Assembly (NCBI RefSeq): GCF_000241305.1
Contig: NZ_BAEH01000044.1
Location: 1 to 44,177, forward strand
Length of the DNA stretch: 44,177 nt
Origin: Gordonia effusa NBRC 100432
GTDB taxonomy: Bacteria; Actinomycetota; Actinomycetes; Mycobacteriales; Mycobacteriaceae
Reading direction: 5' to 3'
Positions within the stretch are counted from its first letter, which is position 1. Each line of letters opens with the position of its first letter. This document shows, piece by piece, positions 1 to 9,392 of the stretch. The notes beneath the pieces were generated by a model, which searched no databases, was not told the origin of the DNA, and was given only the letters and a program-made list of their open reading frames with translations. The position numbers and the translations under genes are program-made.

Positions 1-1643
1 CCGCGATCGACGGCACCGGAACCGCGCTCGAAGGCCTCACCCAACTGACCAGGACGGTCGCCGGCGGCGCCCTCGACGTCTTCGGCATCAACCGCAACCT
101 TGTGCGCAGCGGCTATGTCCAGGTCATCGTCGACGTCCGGGGCACCGGCGCCTCCCAGGGCAAATGGCAGCTTCTGGGCACCCGCGAACAAGAAGACTCC
201 GTTGAGGTCATCGACTGGGCCGCCACGCAGGCCTGGTCGAACGGCAAAGTCGGCCTGGCCGGCTGGTCCTACTCGGCGATCAACTCACTGCAAGCCGCCG
301 ACAAACGGCCCCCCGCCCTCGGCGCGGTGTTCGCCATCGAAGGCTGCGACGATATCGTCCGCGACATCTACATCACCGGCGGTATGCCGTCGGCATTCAT
401 CCCGGTCTGGCTCTCCGCGGTCAACCTGCTCAAGTGGGTGCCCAATCCCGCGACGCCGGTTCGCGACCTGGTCCGCGGCGACACCGCCCGGTGGCTACGT
501 GACCGCATCAAGTCGCCCGCAACCGAATTACCTTCTCTCGCTTGGGGATTCCTCACCGCACGCGACGAGCGCATCTTCGACGATCCGTATTTCGACGAGC
601 GCGATCCCAAGGTCGATCAGATCGACGTCCCGACGTTCACCGTCGGCGCATGGCACGACCTCTTCGGACACAGCGCCACCAACGTCTACAACCGACTCAA
701 AGTGGCTCCCGGCCGCAAACAGATGATCGTCGGCGACGGCTATCACCTCGACGTCGGCTCCGGCTTCGACGGCAAGTTCGCCCCGCCGCGCCTCGACGTC
801 CTCGAGCGCGCCTGGTTCGACCGCTGGCTCAAAGACACCGACAACGGCGTCGAGCACTACGGCCCGGTGACAATGATGCAGCAGGGCGGTTCGTGGACCT
901 CGGGCGAGAGTTTCCCGCGCCCCGGCGTGAGCACACAGCAGGTGTTCCTCACCTCGGCCACGTCAACCTCGGCGCCACATGCCCATTTCGATGGAACGCT
1001 GGATCTCGCTGCGACGCAACGATTCTCATCGCACAGCGTCCGCCCCAACCGGCATAGTTTCCCCTCCCGCGACACCTCCCAGGTCACCGCGGGTGCCACC
1101 ATCGCGCTTGGCAAATCGTTCAGCGTCGATGCCCGCTCACAAGAACGCGGCGGCCTCACGTTCAGCACCGCACCGCTACCCGAGGCCGTGTCGATCAGCG
1201 GCTCGATGAATCTGCACCTCAACGTCGAGACCAGCGGCCATGAAGGACTCTGGGCGGTCACCGTCAACGACGTGGCCCCCGACGGCCGCTCGACCGTCCT
1301 GACCAACGGCGCGCTCACGGTATCGAATCGTGCGATCGACGAGACAAAATCGACCTACGACGACAACGGCGTTCTACTGACGGCCTATCACTATCTGACG
1401 CGGGAGGCGAAGCTGCCGGTACCCGCGGACCTGCCGGTCGAAATCGATGTCGACCTGGTCCCCACCGATGCCGTCATCGAAGCTGGCCACCGCCTGCGGG
1501 TCGACGTCTACGCGACGAGCGCCCCCCGTTATCTGACGGTGGTCCCCGATCTGATTAAAGCTCGCGGCCGCCACCAGCGCTTGGTCCTCGATCCCGATCG
1601 ACCGAGCTACCTGACGCTGCTGGCGACCGCGCCCCTGGCGTAA
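1..1643 (+). CDS. CocE/NonD-family alpha/beta hydrolase (X-Pro dipeptidyl-peptidase S15 type), 5' truncated
   Basis: The frame is open from base 3, so the true start lies before the window; the GTG at 102 is probably internal. Counting from that GTG, the motif DVRGTGAS (11-18) is the signature of the CocE/S15 fold. The likely nucleophile is Ser56 in GWSYS, with Asp186 in GAWHD and His215 in GYHLD as the rest of the triad. The C-terminal ~230 residues look like the jelly-roll domain of this family. Family members hydrolyse esters or amides, including cocaine-type esters, acyl amides and X-Pro peptides; the substrate here is unknown. The gene converges on the DoxX-like gene with only 4 bp between the stops. 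Confidence 0.85.
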   Translation, partial: AIDGTGTALEGLTQLTRTVAGGALDVFGINRNLVRSGYVQVIVDVRGTGASQGKWQLLGTREQEDSVEVIDWAATQAWSNGKVGLAGWSYSAINSLQAADKRPPALGAVFAIEGCDDIVRDIYITGGMPSAFIPVWLSAVNLLKWVPNPATPVRDLVRGDTARWLRDRIKSPATELPSLAWGFLTARDERIFDDPYFDERDPKVDQIDVPTFTVGAWHDLFGHSATNVYNRLKVAPGRKQMIVGDGYHLDVGSGFDGKFAPPRLDVLERAWFDRWLKDTDNGVEHYGPVTMMQQGGSWTSGESFPRPGVSTQQVFLTSATSTSAPHAHFDGTLDLAATQRFSSHSVRPNRHSFPSRDTSQVTAGATIALGKSFSVDARSQERGGLTFSTAPLPEAVSISGSMNLHLNVETSGHEGLWAVTVNDVAPDGRSTVLTNGALTVSNRAIDETKSTYDDNGVLLTAYHYLTREAKLPVPADLPVEIDVDLVPTDAVIEAGHRLRVDVYATSAPRYLTVVPDLIKARGRHQRLVLDPDRPSYLTLLATAPLA

Positions 1644-1647
1644 GTCG

Positions 1648-2085
1648 CTATGCAGAGGCAGCCGAGTCGGTCACCGGCTTGGGCACCACGCTCGGCACGA
1701 CATTCGGCGGCGCGTACCGAGCGGCCTCGGCCTCTTCGCGCGTGGTCTTCACATTGAAGACCAAGTAGAACAGGTACACCGCCAGGGCGATGTAGCCGAA
1801 CAGACGCGTGCGCGCCGAGAGCAGTGCCGTACCGATCAACGTCTCCAGCGTGCCGTTGACGGTGACAAAACGTTCAGTCTGCTCGGGGAACGCGACGCGT
1901 GTGAGCGGCACAAAGAGTTTCGGCACGGCGAAATGCAGTGCACCGGCACCCACCAGGCCGGCGCCACCGATACGGGTCCAGCCTTCAATTCCGCGTCCCT
2001 GCTCCGGCTCCGGCGTCTCGACTACGACCGGCGCCTCTGCCGCGGGAACCGGAATATTGCGCCGGCGAATGGACAATAAGGACAT
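1648..2085 (-). CDS. DoxX-like integral membrane protein
   Basis: 145 residues. After a charged, Pro/Glu-rich N-terminal stretch (1-35) come about three to four hydrophobic segments, the usual topology of small DoxX-type membrane proteins. The segment with GALHFAVPKLF followed by AFPEQ resembles the conserved helix-turn of that family. The ATG at 2085 is preceded by AAAGG at suitable spacing. The C-terminal tail is hydrophilic. Function is not known; family members are often linked to redox or stress tolerance. Assignment rests on pattern similarity only. Confidence 0.6.
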   Translation of the reverse strand: MSLLSIRRRNIPVPAAEAPVVVETPEPEQGRGIEGWTRIGGAGLVGAGALHFAVPKLFVPLTRVAFPEQTERFVTVNGTLETLIGTALLSARTRLFGYIALAVYLFYLVFNVKTTREEAEAARYAPPNVVPSVVPKPVTDSAASA

Positions 2086-2140
2086 ATCTCAAGCCTTTCG
2101 TCAATGAAGTTGGCGCCGTGGCGCCGTGGTTAGCTCCACA

Positions 2141-3481
2141 CTAACCATGTGACCGCAAACCATGACATGCAAACGCCACAGTTGTCGTCACTTGTGTGTC
2201 GATATCGGCCGAGGCCACCGGCCGGACCACGGTCGCAGTAATCGACGTGTACAGCACCGAGAGCAATGCTTCGGCAAGAAAGACCACTTCGACGTCGTCG
2301 CGCAGATAGCCGTCGGCAACCCCCGACCGCACATACCCCTCGCATAGCCATAACAACTGCTCCCACAGTGCGAGCAATCCGTTCAACGCGCGGTCGTCAA
2401 CGCCCGGCGCCCCCAGGATGACGAACTCCAACGCCGCACGATGTTTGGCGGCGTAACCCGCGAGCCGCCGCACGATCGCGGCGAGTCCGATTTGGAACTC
2501 GACGGCCGTTCGCGGGCGAGGCCGCTGAAACTCGACCAGTGCCATGAGGTTTCGCGTCTCACGAGCGACCAGTTCGTCGACGACCTCGCGCCGGTTGTCG
2601 AAATAGTTGTAGAACGTCCCATGACTGACCCCGGCACGTTCCGCGATCGCCGAGGCGCCGGTCTCCCGATAGCTCTGTGCCGCAAAGCATTCCAGTGCCG
2701 CGTCGAGAAGTTCCGAACGTCGCGATTCGGGCCGCGTATGCGCTTCGACGGCGGCGGCGATGCCCGAATCGGCCAATCGACCCGACAGCCGGGCCAGGAC
2801 AACCGACGGCACCTGTACGTCAGAGGCGAACATTCCTTGCAGGGCAATCGATTTCATCGAGCGCACATATCCTCGTCGATGGCGCGGAGTCGATGTCCCC
2901 CGAACTGTGACGACCGCTCCCGGCAGACCAAGCCCTACGATCAATCTCGCGGATAGGCCGCGTTCGGCCTGCGACCGCGCCTGGTTACCATCGTTCGTAA
3001 CCCGGCCGAGCGACGCCGAAATCTGCGCATTGATCAGCGCGTTGATTCGTAACACTCGCTCCTGCAACGCCTTGTCGACGGCACTGGCCTGAACGGCGAG
3101 CAGTTTCACGAGCGCCAGGTCCGATTCGATCAGGTCATACAGCCGGCCGCCGACTGTGCTGGCCTGGTCGATGATGTCGAGGTCGGTCGAATCATCAGAC
3201 GACTCCGCTGGCAGCAAGGCGGCTACCACCTGCCTGGTCACCGATTCGAAAACATCGTCAAGCAGCTCACGTTTGCTGCCGACATATCGGTAGATGGTCG
3301 CCGAGCCAATCCCGGCTGCCCGCGCGATTTGGGCCATTGACGCGTCTTCATACCCCACCGACGACATGACTTCGACTGCGGCAGTGACGATCTCCTCGCG
3401 CCGCCGGTCCCAGAGTCCCTGTACCGGCGGACGGCCACGACCCCGTGGCGGTTTTGTATAGCTCCCCGACGCCTGCGCCAC
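2141..3481 (-). CDS. Tandem (duplicated) TetR-family regulator, Mce3R-like
   Basis: 446 residues from the GTG at 3481, which has AGAGGTGG about ten bases upstream; the open frame runs further up but overlaps yrbEA and reads as non-protein. Two complete TetR DNA-binding domains are present: the first around residues 26-80 (helix-turn-helix with IARAAGIGSATIYRYVGSK), the second around 255-305 (IAERAGVSHGTFYNYFDNR), each followed by a helical ligand-type domain. A double TetR chain is known from Mce3R, the repressor of the M. tuberculosis mce3 operon. Here the gene is the last of the mce operon, 32 bp after yrbEA, so it probably controls that operon. The target operator is unproven; candidates lie between 12420 and 12464. 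Confidence 0.85.
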   Translation of the reverse strand: MAQASGSYTKPPRGRGRPPVQGLWDRRREEIVTAAVEVMSSVGYEDASMAQIARAAGIGSATIYRYVGSKRELLDDVFESVTRQVVAALLPAESSDDSTDLDIIDQASTVGGRLYDLIESDLALVKLLAVQASAVDKALQERVLRINALINAQISASLGRVTNDGNQARSQAERGLSARLIVGLGLPGAVVTVRGTSTPRHRRGYVRSMKSIALQGMFASDVQVPSVVLARLSGRLADSGIAAAVEAHTRPESRRSELLDAALECFAAQSYRETGASAIAERAGVSHGTFYNYFDNRREVVDELVARETRNLMALVEFQRPRPRTAVEFQIGLAAIVRRLAGYAAKHRAALEFVILGAPGVDDRALNGLLALWEQLLWLCEGYVRSGVADGYLRDDVEVVFLAEALLSVLYTSITATVVRPVASADIDTQVTTTVAFACHGLRSHG

Positions 3482-3513
3482 AGTCCTGCGACCACCTCTC
3501 GAAAGTTGTGTCC

Positions 3514-4353
3514 TCACCCCAATTGCAGTGGGAAGAATACCGAATAGACCAGGGTCATCACCAGATTCACTCCGATGATCGCCACCGTCGACACCACCAC
3601 GGTCGCATTTACTCCGTCGGCCACACCTCGCGGACCACCACGCGCTTCCAGTCCCCGCTGACAACCGATAACGGCGATCATAAATCCGAACACTACCGCC
3701 TTGAACATCGCCAGCCAGATATCGCGAATCGAGGCGAACGCACCGAATGACTGCCAATAACTGCCCGGACCGACACCCTGCAGGGTAATCGCCAGGTAGA
3801 ACGCCGCGATCACGCCGACGCCGATAATGAACAGCGCCAACAGGGGCGCGACGATCACCGAGGCGATGATGCGCGGCACCACCAGCCGCTGCACCGGATC
3901 GATCCCCATCGTGCGCATGGCGTCGATTTCCTCGCGCACCGTGCGCGCACCCAGGTCGGCTGCGATCGCCGACGCCCCGGCACCGCCGAGCAACATCCCC
4001 GACGCCAACGGAGCGGCCTGCTGGATCACCGCGAAGCCGCTACCGGCACCCAGAAGTGACTGCGCGCCAAGCTGATTGATCACGTTGCCGATCTGAATGG
4101 TCACGATCACGCCGAACGGGATTGCCATCAGGAACGCCGGAAGCGCGGTAACGCTCACCATGTACCAGGCTTGCACCACGGTCTCTTTGACCTTCAACCG
4201 GCCGCGGAGAACATCGATAGCCATCTGTGCGACAGCGGTGACCGCGAGCGCGAAAGTTCGCCCGAGAGTACGCACCGGGCCTACCGCGTTATCCCGCAAA
4301 TTGTTCAGCAGGATCTCGCGATTGTTCAGCCCGCCCGCAGTCAGGGTGGTCAT
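3514..4353 (-). CDS. yrbEA: YrbEA-type MCE transporter permease (MlaE family)
   Basis: 279 residues with about five to six hydrophobic segments. The C-terminal motif CQRGLEARGGPRGVADGVN and the ending NLVMTLVY..FFP are typical of the A-type YrbE permeases; the central EEIDAMRTMGIDP is the MlaE coupling-helix region that contacts the ATPase. YrbEA and YrbEB form the permease dimer of Mce lipid importers. The gene starts 3 bp after the mam stop (4357). Its place after mceF-mam, rather than beside yrbEB at the front of the operon, is unusual. No Mce ATPase (mceG/mkl) gene is present, as is usual, because it is normally encoded elsewhere. Confidence 0.93.
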   Translation of the reverse strand: MTTLTAGGLNNREILLNNLRDNAVGPVRTLGRTFALAVTAVAQMAIDVLRGRLKVKETVVQAWYMVSVTALPAFLMAIPFGVIVTIQIGNVINQLGAQSLLGAGSGFAVIQQAAPLASGMLLGGAGASAIAADLGARTVREEIDAMRTMGIDPVQRLVVPRIIASVIVAPLLALFIIGVGVIAAFYLAITLQGVGPGSYWQSFGAFASIRDIWLAMFKAVVFGFMIAVIGCQRGLEARGGPRGVADGVNATVVVSTVAIIGVNLVMTLVYSVFFPLQLG

Positions 4354-4356
4354 CGG

Positions 4357-5121
4357 CTAGCCTCCCGCGGCGGGAGTCGTCGGCGACGGCGCGGTGCTCG
4401 GTGCCGGATTGGCTTGGTTGCCACCGGTATTGGCGTTACCCCCGGGATTGAGATTTCCGATCGCCGACGTCGGGTCACCGACCGAAGTAATCATCCAGTC
4501 ACGCCCCTTATCGAGGGTGACCGCGTACACGGCGGTCGTCGAGCCGCCATTCGGCGTCTGGACGGTCTTGGTGTTCACATCAACCACTGCCTGAACGCGG
4601 TACATATTTCCGTTCACCGCAATGGTTTTGGCCACCACCAAATCGGCCGTTGTCTGCATGCGCAGCGGAGTGAGTACCTGCTCCATCGCCTGCCCGATCA
4701 CGTCGTACTGCTTACGCAAGTCGTCGCTGACGCCCTTCTTCATATTCGCGATCCACGGGGTGAGATCGCGATAGTCGAGTGTCGCCGCCGTTACCGCGTA
4801 CTGGCCGGCAATAGTCTCGGCGTGCGCGCGTGCGGCGGCATCGGCGCGCAGCGCATCCAGATCGTCGCGGGCGGAGAAGTCCCGGACCGCGAAGACCACC
4901 AACCCCACGACCAATACCGCGACGACGACTGCCCCGACCACGCCGGTCAGTAGTCCACTGAGCGAAACCGTAAGTTGCCGTTTAGGTTTCGGCGCGGTCC
5001 GCTCCTTGACCGGAGCCGGGTCCTCATCAACGACATCGGTGTCACCGCGGTCTGCCTCGACGCGGTCCGCCTCGTCAACATCGGCCTCGTCCTGCGATAC
5101 CGGCTTATCGAGATCAATCAT
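4357..5121 (-). CDS. Mce-associated membrane protein (Mam)
   Basis: 254 residues. An acidic N-terminal cytoplasmic region (1-45) is followed by one transmembrane helix (about 50-75, beginning VSLSGLLTGVVGAVVVAVLV), then an exported domain resembling the NTF2-like fold of Mam proteins (about 85-215). A low-complexity Pro/Thr/Asn tail closes it. Mam proteins stabilise Mce complexes; OmamA of M. tuberculosis is the known example. The ATG at 5121 has GGAAGGAAAC upstream. It lies between mceF and yrbEA in the same operon. Confidence 0.85.
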   Translation of the reverse strand: MIDLDKPVSQDEADVDEADRVEADRGDTDVVDEDPAPVKERTAPKPKRQLTVSLSGLLTGVVGAVVVAVLVVGLVVFAVRDFSARDDLDALRADAAARAHAETIAGQYAVTAATLDYRDLTPWIANMKKGVSDDLRKQYDVIGQAMEQVLTPLRMQTTADLVVAKTIAVNGNMYRVQAVVDVNTKTVQTPNGGSTTAVYAVTLDKGRDWMITSVGDPTSAIGNLNPGGNANTGGNQANPAPSTAPSPTTPAAGG

Positions 5122-5141
5122 GTGTTTCCTTCCATAGGTCT

Positions 5142-5220
5142 GTGGGTGCGAAAGTCAGTTGGATGCGAAAGTCATTTGGGTGCAGAAGGATTGGATGCAG
5201 TGGGATTGGATGCAGAGGGT
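5142..5220. repeat. Degenerate 15-16-bp tandem repeat spanning the mceF stop codon
   Basis: Five imperfect copies of a unit beginning TTGGATGCAG or TGGGTGCGAAAG lie end to end (about 5142-5158, 5159-5174, 5175-5190, 5191-5205, 5206-5220). The last copies encode the NPxAS-type tail of MceF, and the mceF stop (5172-5174) falls inside the second copy. Copies beyond the stop lie in the mceF-mam spacer. Confidence 0.75.
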
Positions 5221-6179
5221 TTGATCACAAATCGCGCGCTATCACCCGATCCCATCATCTGCAGCGCACGTGAGAGCAATTCGCTTACGTCGATCTGCGG
5301 CAGGGTCTCGTTGAGTGCCGTCGCGATCGGCATCATCGGCCCAATGGCGTCGACGACGTTGGGGATGACGTCGGTCAGATATCCGTTCAGTTTCACGATG
5401 AATGGGTCGATGACCTCGCTGAACTTCTGGTGGAGATCGGATTTGGCGAAGGTAGATTCCAACGCGTGCAGCGTGCCGAGGTAGCGCACAAAGATCGTGT
5501 CCAGCGCGCTGCTGAACCCCGGCAGCGCATTGACCAACCATTGGATATCGCCCGTATAGACCTGTGTATTGGCGAACATCGAACGCAGTTGTACCGACCG
5601 GGACATCAACACACCGGCGATGAGTCGACTCCCGTCGCTGATCCGCCCGAGTGCTTCGTCGGTGCCGGCAAGTGCCTGCGCAACCGTCTTCAACACCCCG
5701 GAAAGCGGATCTGCCGCGGTGACACTCGACAGATCCGAGATCATCTCGAAGATGCCCGGGATTGATTCCGGCTCGCCGATCCGGTCGGCGGAGATGACCG
5801 CACCGTCGGCGAGAAAGGGGCCGCTCGAGGTCTTGGGAACGAAATTCACATACGGTTCGCCCAGCGCAGACTGCATTCCGACCTCGACCGAGGTGTCGGC
5901 CGGAATCTGTTGACTAGCTGGATATTTCAGTGTCAGGCGCGCACCGGTCGTCTCCAACTCGACCGCCGAGACCTCCCCGACCTTCATTCCGTTGACAAAG
6001 ACCCCGGTACCGGTGGAGACCAAGTCGGTGTCGGTCATCGACATGGTCACCGAGTGATACTTGGTTCCCGGGCGCCACTCATACACGTTGACCGCCAAAT
6101 AGACGCCGCCAAGGATGATGACCGCGGCGAAAACCACTACGTTGAGAGAGAATTCGCGTGCGACCCGTGATGTCGTCAT
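5172..6179 (-). CDS. mceF: MceF-like substrate-binding subunit
   Basis: 335 residues: one N-terminal transmembrane helix (about 10-30), an MCE/MlaD beta-domain (about 38-115, with GTGVFVNGMKVGEVSAVEL), then a long helical region expected to form the needle-like lipid channel with the other five Mce subunits. It is the sixth mce gene and overlaps mceE by ATGA. The C-terminus is a short repeat-encoded tail (NPTASNPSAPK). The F assignment is by gene order. Confidence 0.88.
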   Translation of the reverse strand: MTTSRVAREFSLNVVVFAAVIILGGVYLAVNVYEWRPGTKYHSVTMSMTDTDLVSTGTGVFVNGMKVGEVSAVELETTGARLTLKYPASQQIPADTSVEVGMQSALGEPYVNFVPKTSSGPFLADGAVISADRIGEPESIPGIFEMISDLSSVTAADPLSGVLKTVAQALAGTDEALGRISDGSRLIAGVLMSRSVQLRSMFANTQVYTGDIQWLVNALPGFSSALDTIFVRYLGTLHALESTFAKSDLHQKFSEVIDPFIVKLNGYLTDVIPNVVDAIGPMMPIATALNETLPQIDVSELLSRALQMMGSGDSARFVIKPSASNPTASNPSAPK

Positions 6180-7210
6180 CGCACCATTCCCATCGTTCGG
6201 AACACTTTGACCAGCCGATCGGCCAACTGTCGGTCGCTGACGCCACCTTCGATCGCGACGCTCCGGATATTCACCGCGGGAATATTCTTCAGATACGGAA
6301 TCACCTTGTTGGTCAACAGATCCACCAGTCGCGTCGCGTTGGAGTCTTGCCCCGCGTACTGCGGCCAGCCGGGAACCAGATACGGAATGACGACACTGTC
6401 GATCAACCGGGTCAGCGACTTCAGCAGCGGGATCGCCGGCACCATCGGACGCAGGCCACGCGACAATCCGACTACCAGATCGCCCAACAGTCGCGGATCG
6501 GTCAGGCCCTTCACTTGCGTCATGCCGGGCGGACTCAGAGCGAAACTCAGGGTCGACGAGTATTTGGCCAGCGTCGACGTCATCTCGGTGAGCTGTTGCA
6601 GGGTGACGTTGAGATCGCCGATATTGTCACCCCAGGCGGTCAGCGTCTCGGTGAAAGTCGCTGTGAGCCTTCGCACTTCGGCTGGGTCGTCGGGGAACTG
6701 CGCATTGACCTTGGCAAACGAATTTCCCAGTTCGGGCAACGCGCCTCCGCCCAGGAAGTTGGACAAGCTGACGAATAGATCCTCAATCTGCACCGGCGCT
6801 TTGACCTGCCCGGGGCCGAGGGTCGCATCCGACGCGAGCGGATGCGAGTAGGCGTCGGACGGGTTGGCCAGCGACACATAGGTATCGCCGAGCAGCGTGT
6901 CCTGCCTCAGCTCCGCAATGGCCTTCGCGCCGACCACCACGCCGGAATTGATCGTTAGCTTCGCGACGGCCGCGTCCCGATCAGGCCGGATATCCGATAC
7001 CACACCCGCATCGATACCGTCGACCACAACCTTGGACTGATTCGGCAGATTCATGACCGTGCCGAATCGGATATACATGGTCCAGCCATCGCGCATACCG
7101 GCCGCGGTCGGTAGCCGTTCGGGCGAGAAAGCCGCCGAACAACCGCTCAGACTCGTCACGACGATAAGCCCGATCAGCATCTCTACCAGTCGATTTCGCG
7201 AACCGCTCAT
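6176..7210 (-). CDS. mceE: MceE-like lipoprotein subunit
   Basis: 344 residues. The signal peptide ends in a lipobox, LSGC, with the acylated cysteine at residue 24; a lipoprotein in fifth position is characteristic of MceE (LprK-type). The MCE domain follows (about 40-120, with NQSKVVVDGIDAGVVSDI), then a helical region. It overlaps mceD at its start and mceF at its end through ATGA-type junctions, implying translational coupling. Part of the hexameric Mce lipid-transport assembly in the cell envelope. Confidence 0.9.
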   Translation of the reverse strand: MSGSRNRLVEMLIGLIVVTSLSGCSAAFSPERLPTAAGMRDGWTMYIRFGTVMNLPNQSKVVVDGIDAGVVSDIRPDRDAAVAKLTINSGVVVGAKAIAELRQDTLLGDTYVSLANPSDAYSHPLASDATLGPGQVKAPVQIEDLFVSLSNFLGGGALPELGNSFAKVNAQFPDDPAEVRRLTATFTETLTAWGDNIGDLNVTLQQLTEMTSTLAKYSSTLSFALSPPGMTQVKGLTDPRLLGDLVVGLSRGLRPMVPAIPLLKSLTRLIDSVVIPYLVPGWPQYAGQDSNATRLVDLLTNKVIPYLKNIPAVNIRSVAIEGGVSDRQLADRLVKVFRTMGMVR

Positions 7211-8334
7211 CGAGCCACCCCCGTCAGTAGCAGCGCGAGGCGCAACGCGTCGACCTCAAGATGTCCCGGATCGATTACCCGGCACTGTCCGGGGAAGATT
7301 CTGTTGACATTGGCGCAGGTCAACGCCGGATTCTTCGCTGGGACAGCGGTTTTCGGCGGCGTGTACGAGATTCGTACGCCGAGGGACTGCTGATCGAAGG
7401 ATATGTTGAAGGCGCGAATCAGTACCGGCACAATGCCCAGTAAGTCGCCGAAGTTGCGCATCCCGGCGCCGATCAGGCGGGCGACCGGCACCACGACGTC
7501 GAGCGTTGGCCACGCGAAATGTTGATAGCGCGAGAGCATGTCGGCTGCGATATTCACCGTCTCCGGCAGTGCAAGCACCACCCGGCTGATGTTGTCCAGC
7601 AACGGTATTCCAACAGCCGAAACGAAGGCCGGGTTGATCGACTCGACGAACTTCCGCATCATCGGCAGGTTGCCGGCCAGTCCTTTCGTTAGGCCGCTGG
7701 TGTTGTCGATGACCGTCGCCAAGTCGGCCAGCGCACCGTTGATCGGCGTACGTCCCGGGACAGCTAGCTGTTTGATGATCGAACTGAGTAGCGGCCCGGT
7801 GCCGGCCAGTTCGGTATTCACCGTGCGAATGCTGCCGAAAACCTTCACCATCTGGTCGACGCCGCCGCCAGATGTCAACTCCTGCCCCAGTTTCGATACG
7901 CTTTCCAGCGCCTTGCTGATCGACACGGGCGTGCTGGTGTTGTCCCGGGCGATGCAGGCGCCCTCGACGAGCGCCGGCCCCTGCCGGTTGCCCTCCAGCA
8001 ACGCTAGCTGGCGGACGGCGATAATCGACGGCGAGACGGTGGCCGCCTTGACATCCGCCGGAATCTTCCTGCCATCGTTGACACTGAAGGTGATGATCGC
8101 GTGATCGCCAACCGTCTCGACTTTGGTTACTTCGCCGATCGATACGCCCCGCTCGGTCACCGGGTTACCTTCGAACATGCCGACCGCATCGCTCATTTCA
8201 GCGCAATAGGTGGTGGCGGATTTGACGATCTTGCCGCCGAACGCACCTATGGTTACCGCCGAAATCGCCAGGGCCAGCACCGCGCTGGTGATCAGCCATT
8301 TGGATCCGAGGACTCTACTCAGCACGCTCAACAC
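7207..8334 (-). CDS. mceD: MceD-like subunit
   Basis: 375 residues from the GTG at 8334, overlapping mceC by 7 bp. One N-terminal transmembrane helix (about 13-33), an MCE domain (about 40-115, with GNPVTERGVSIGEVTKVE), and a long helical stretch. A cysteine pair near the end (LTCANV...GQCRV) is a recurring feature of Mce proteins. The long Pro-rich tail seen in many MceD homologues is absent. The D assignment is by order. Confidence 0.87.
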   Translation of the reverse strand: MLSVLSRVLGSKWLITSAVLALAISAVTIGAFGGKIVKSATTYCAEMSDAVGMFEGNPVTERGVSIGEVTKVETVGDHAIITFSVNDGRKIPADVKAATVSPSIIAVRQLALLEGNRQGPALVEGACIARDNTSTPVSISKALESVSKLGQELTSGGGVDQMVKVFGSIRTVNTELAGTGPLLSSIIKQLAVPGRTPINGALADLATVIDNTSGLTKGLAGNLPMMRKFVESINPAFVSAVGIPLLDNISRVVLALPETVNIAADMLSRYQHFAWPTLDVVVPVARLIGAGMRNFGDLLGIVPVLIRAFNISFDQQSLGVRISYTPPKTAVPAKNPALTCANVNRIFPGQCRVIDPGHLEVDALRLALLLTGVAR

Positions 8335-9392
8335 CCCATTCCCGGCAATGGCACACAGATATTCGACGACAAGACCAGCGGTGCGGAGCTGATCTTGATG
8401 CTGCCATCCGGACCGACCATGCCTTCGAGACGTTTAATCAGCGCTCGTCCCGATTCGATCATCGGGGTATAGCGGCGCAACGCCGGCCCAAACTCGCGCC
8501 CAATCGAATCAACTTGCCGGACAAGCGGATCGATATCGTTCGCATATTCGAGAGCCAGCCCCTTTACGCGTTCGAGCATCCCGGCCAGTGCACCTACGCC
8601 GTACGCCGCGCGTACGCCGACCGCTTCCAGTTCGGAGATAAAGGCGCTGAGATTCCGGATCACTGCCGTCACCACGTCGCCATTGACATTCAGTTCGCTG
8701 GTGTAGTCCGATGCCAGCCGCAGCAGCGCGCCGAACTCGTCCTGGCGTTCATTGACGTTGCGCAGCATCGACGACATCGTGGTCAGATCACGACGCAGCG
8801 CACCGGGATTGTCCGACAGCCCGGTCTGCATCTCGACCAGGACTTTACGCAGCGGAGTCGCGTCGATACGTGCGAGTTTAGGCTGGGCGATCTGGAAAGT
8901 CTCCATGAGTGAGTACGGAATGGAGGTCTGGTCGACCGGAATTACCTTGTCGCCCAATGGGGTATCACCGCTCGAAGTGATATCGACAAACGAGCCGCCG
9001 ACGATGGTCAACATCTTCACGTCTGCCCTGGACTCGGAGCCGATGCGTACGTCGTTGCTGACCGACATCTCGACATCGACGTGGTCGTCGGCGAGGGTCA
9101 CCTTCTGGACGGCACCCACCGGGATCCCCGCGACACGCACATTGTCGCCGACCCGGATCTGGCCGGCCTCGGCGAACTGAGCGGTAATCCGGTATTGCCC
9201 CGGCGTGAGTGCATATATCCCGACGGCCGCCAATCCGATCACCGCCGCCAGGATTACCGCGGCGATACCCCACCTGACCTCACCGCGAACACGCTGCGCG
9301 TTGCTGAGCGCCGGCTTGTCGACAATACGTGCCAGCACTCGCCCGGGTAACGCCGCGAGCTTCGATAGCGGGTTCGAGTTCACTTCTTGCAC
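8328..9392 (-). CDS. mceC: MceC-like subunit
   Basis: 354 residues from the GTG at 9392, supported by AGGTGA upstream; a second GTG at 9383 would give a 4-bp overlap with the mceB stop and is the alternative. An N-terminal basic segment precedes the transmembrane helix (about 45-65) and the MCE domain (about 70-150, with GDNVRVAGIPVGAVQKV). Helical C-terminal region, ending with a cysteine pair (NICVPLPGMGC). The C assignment is by order. Confidence 0.87.
   Translation of the reverse strand: MQEVNSNPLSKLAALPGRVLARIVDKPALSNAQRVRGEVRWGIAAVILAAVIGLAAVGIYALTPGQYRITAQFAEAGQIRVGDNVRVAGIPVGAVQKVTLADDHVDVEMSVSNDVRIGSESRADVKMLTIVGGSFVDITSSGDTPLGDKVIPVDQTSIPYSLMETFQIAQPKLARIDATPLRKVLVEMQTGLSDNPGALRRDLTTMSSMLRNVNERQDEFGALLRLASDYTSELNVNGDVVTAVIRNLSAFISELEAVGVRAAYGVGALAGMLERVKGLALEYANDIDPLVRQVDSIGREFGPALRRYTPMIESGRALIKRLEGMVGPDGSIKISSAPLVLSSNICVPLPGMGC

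Noticed and set aside
4171..4953. 260-residue open frame on the plus strand opposite yrbEA and mam
   Set aside because: Arg/His-rich shadow translation of two clear minus-strand genes in an operon.
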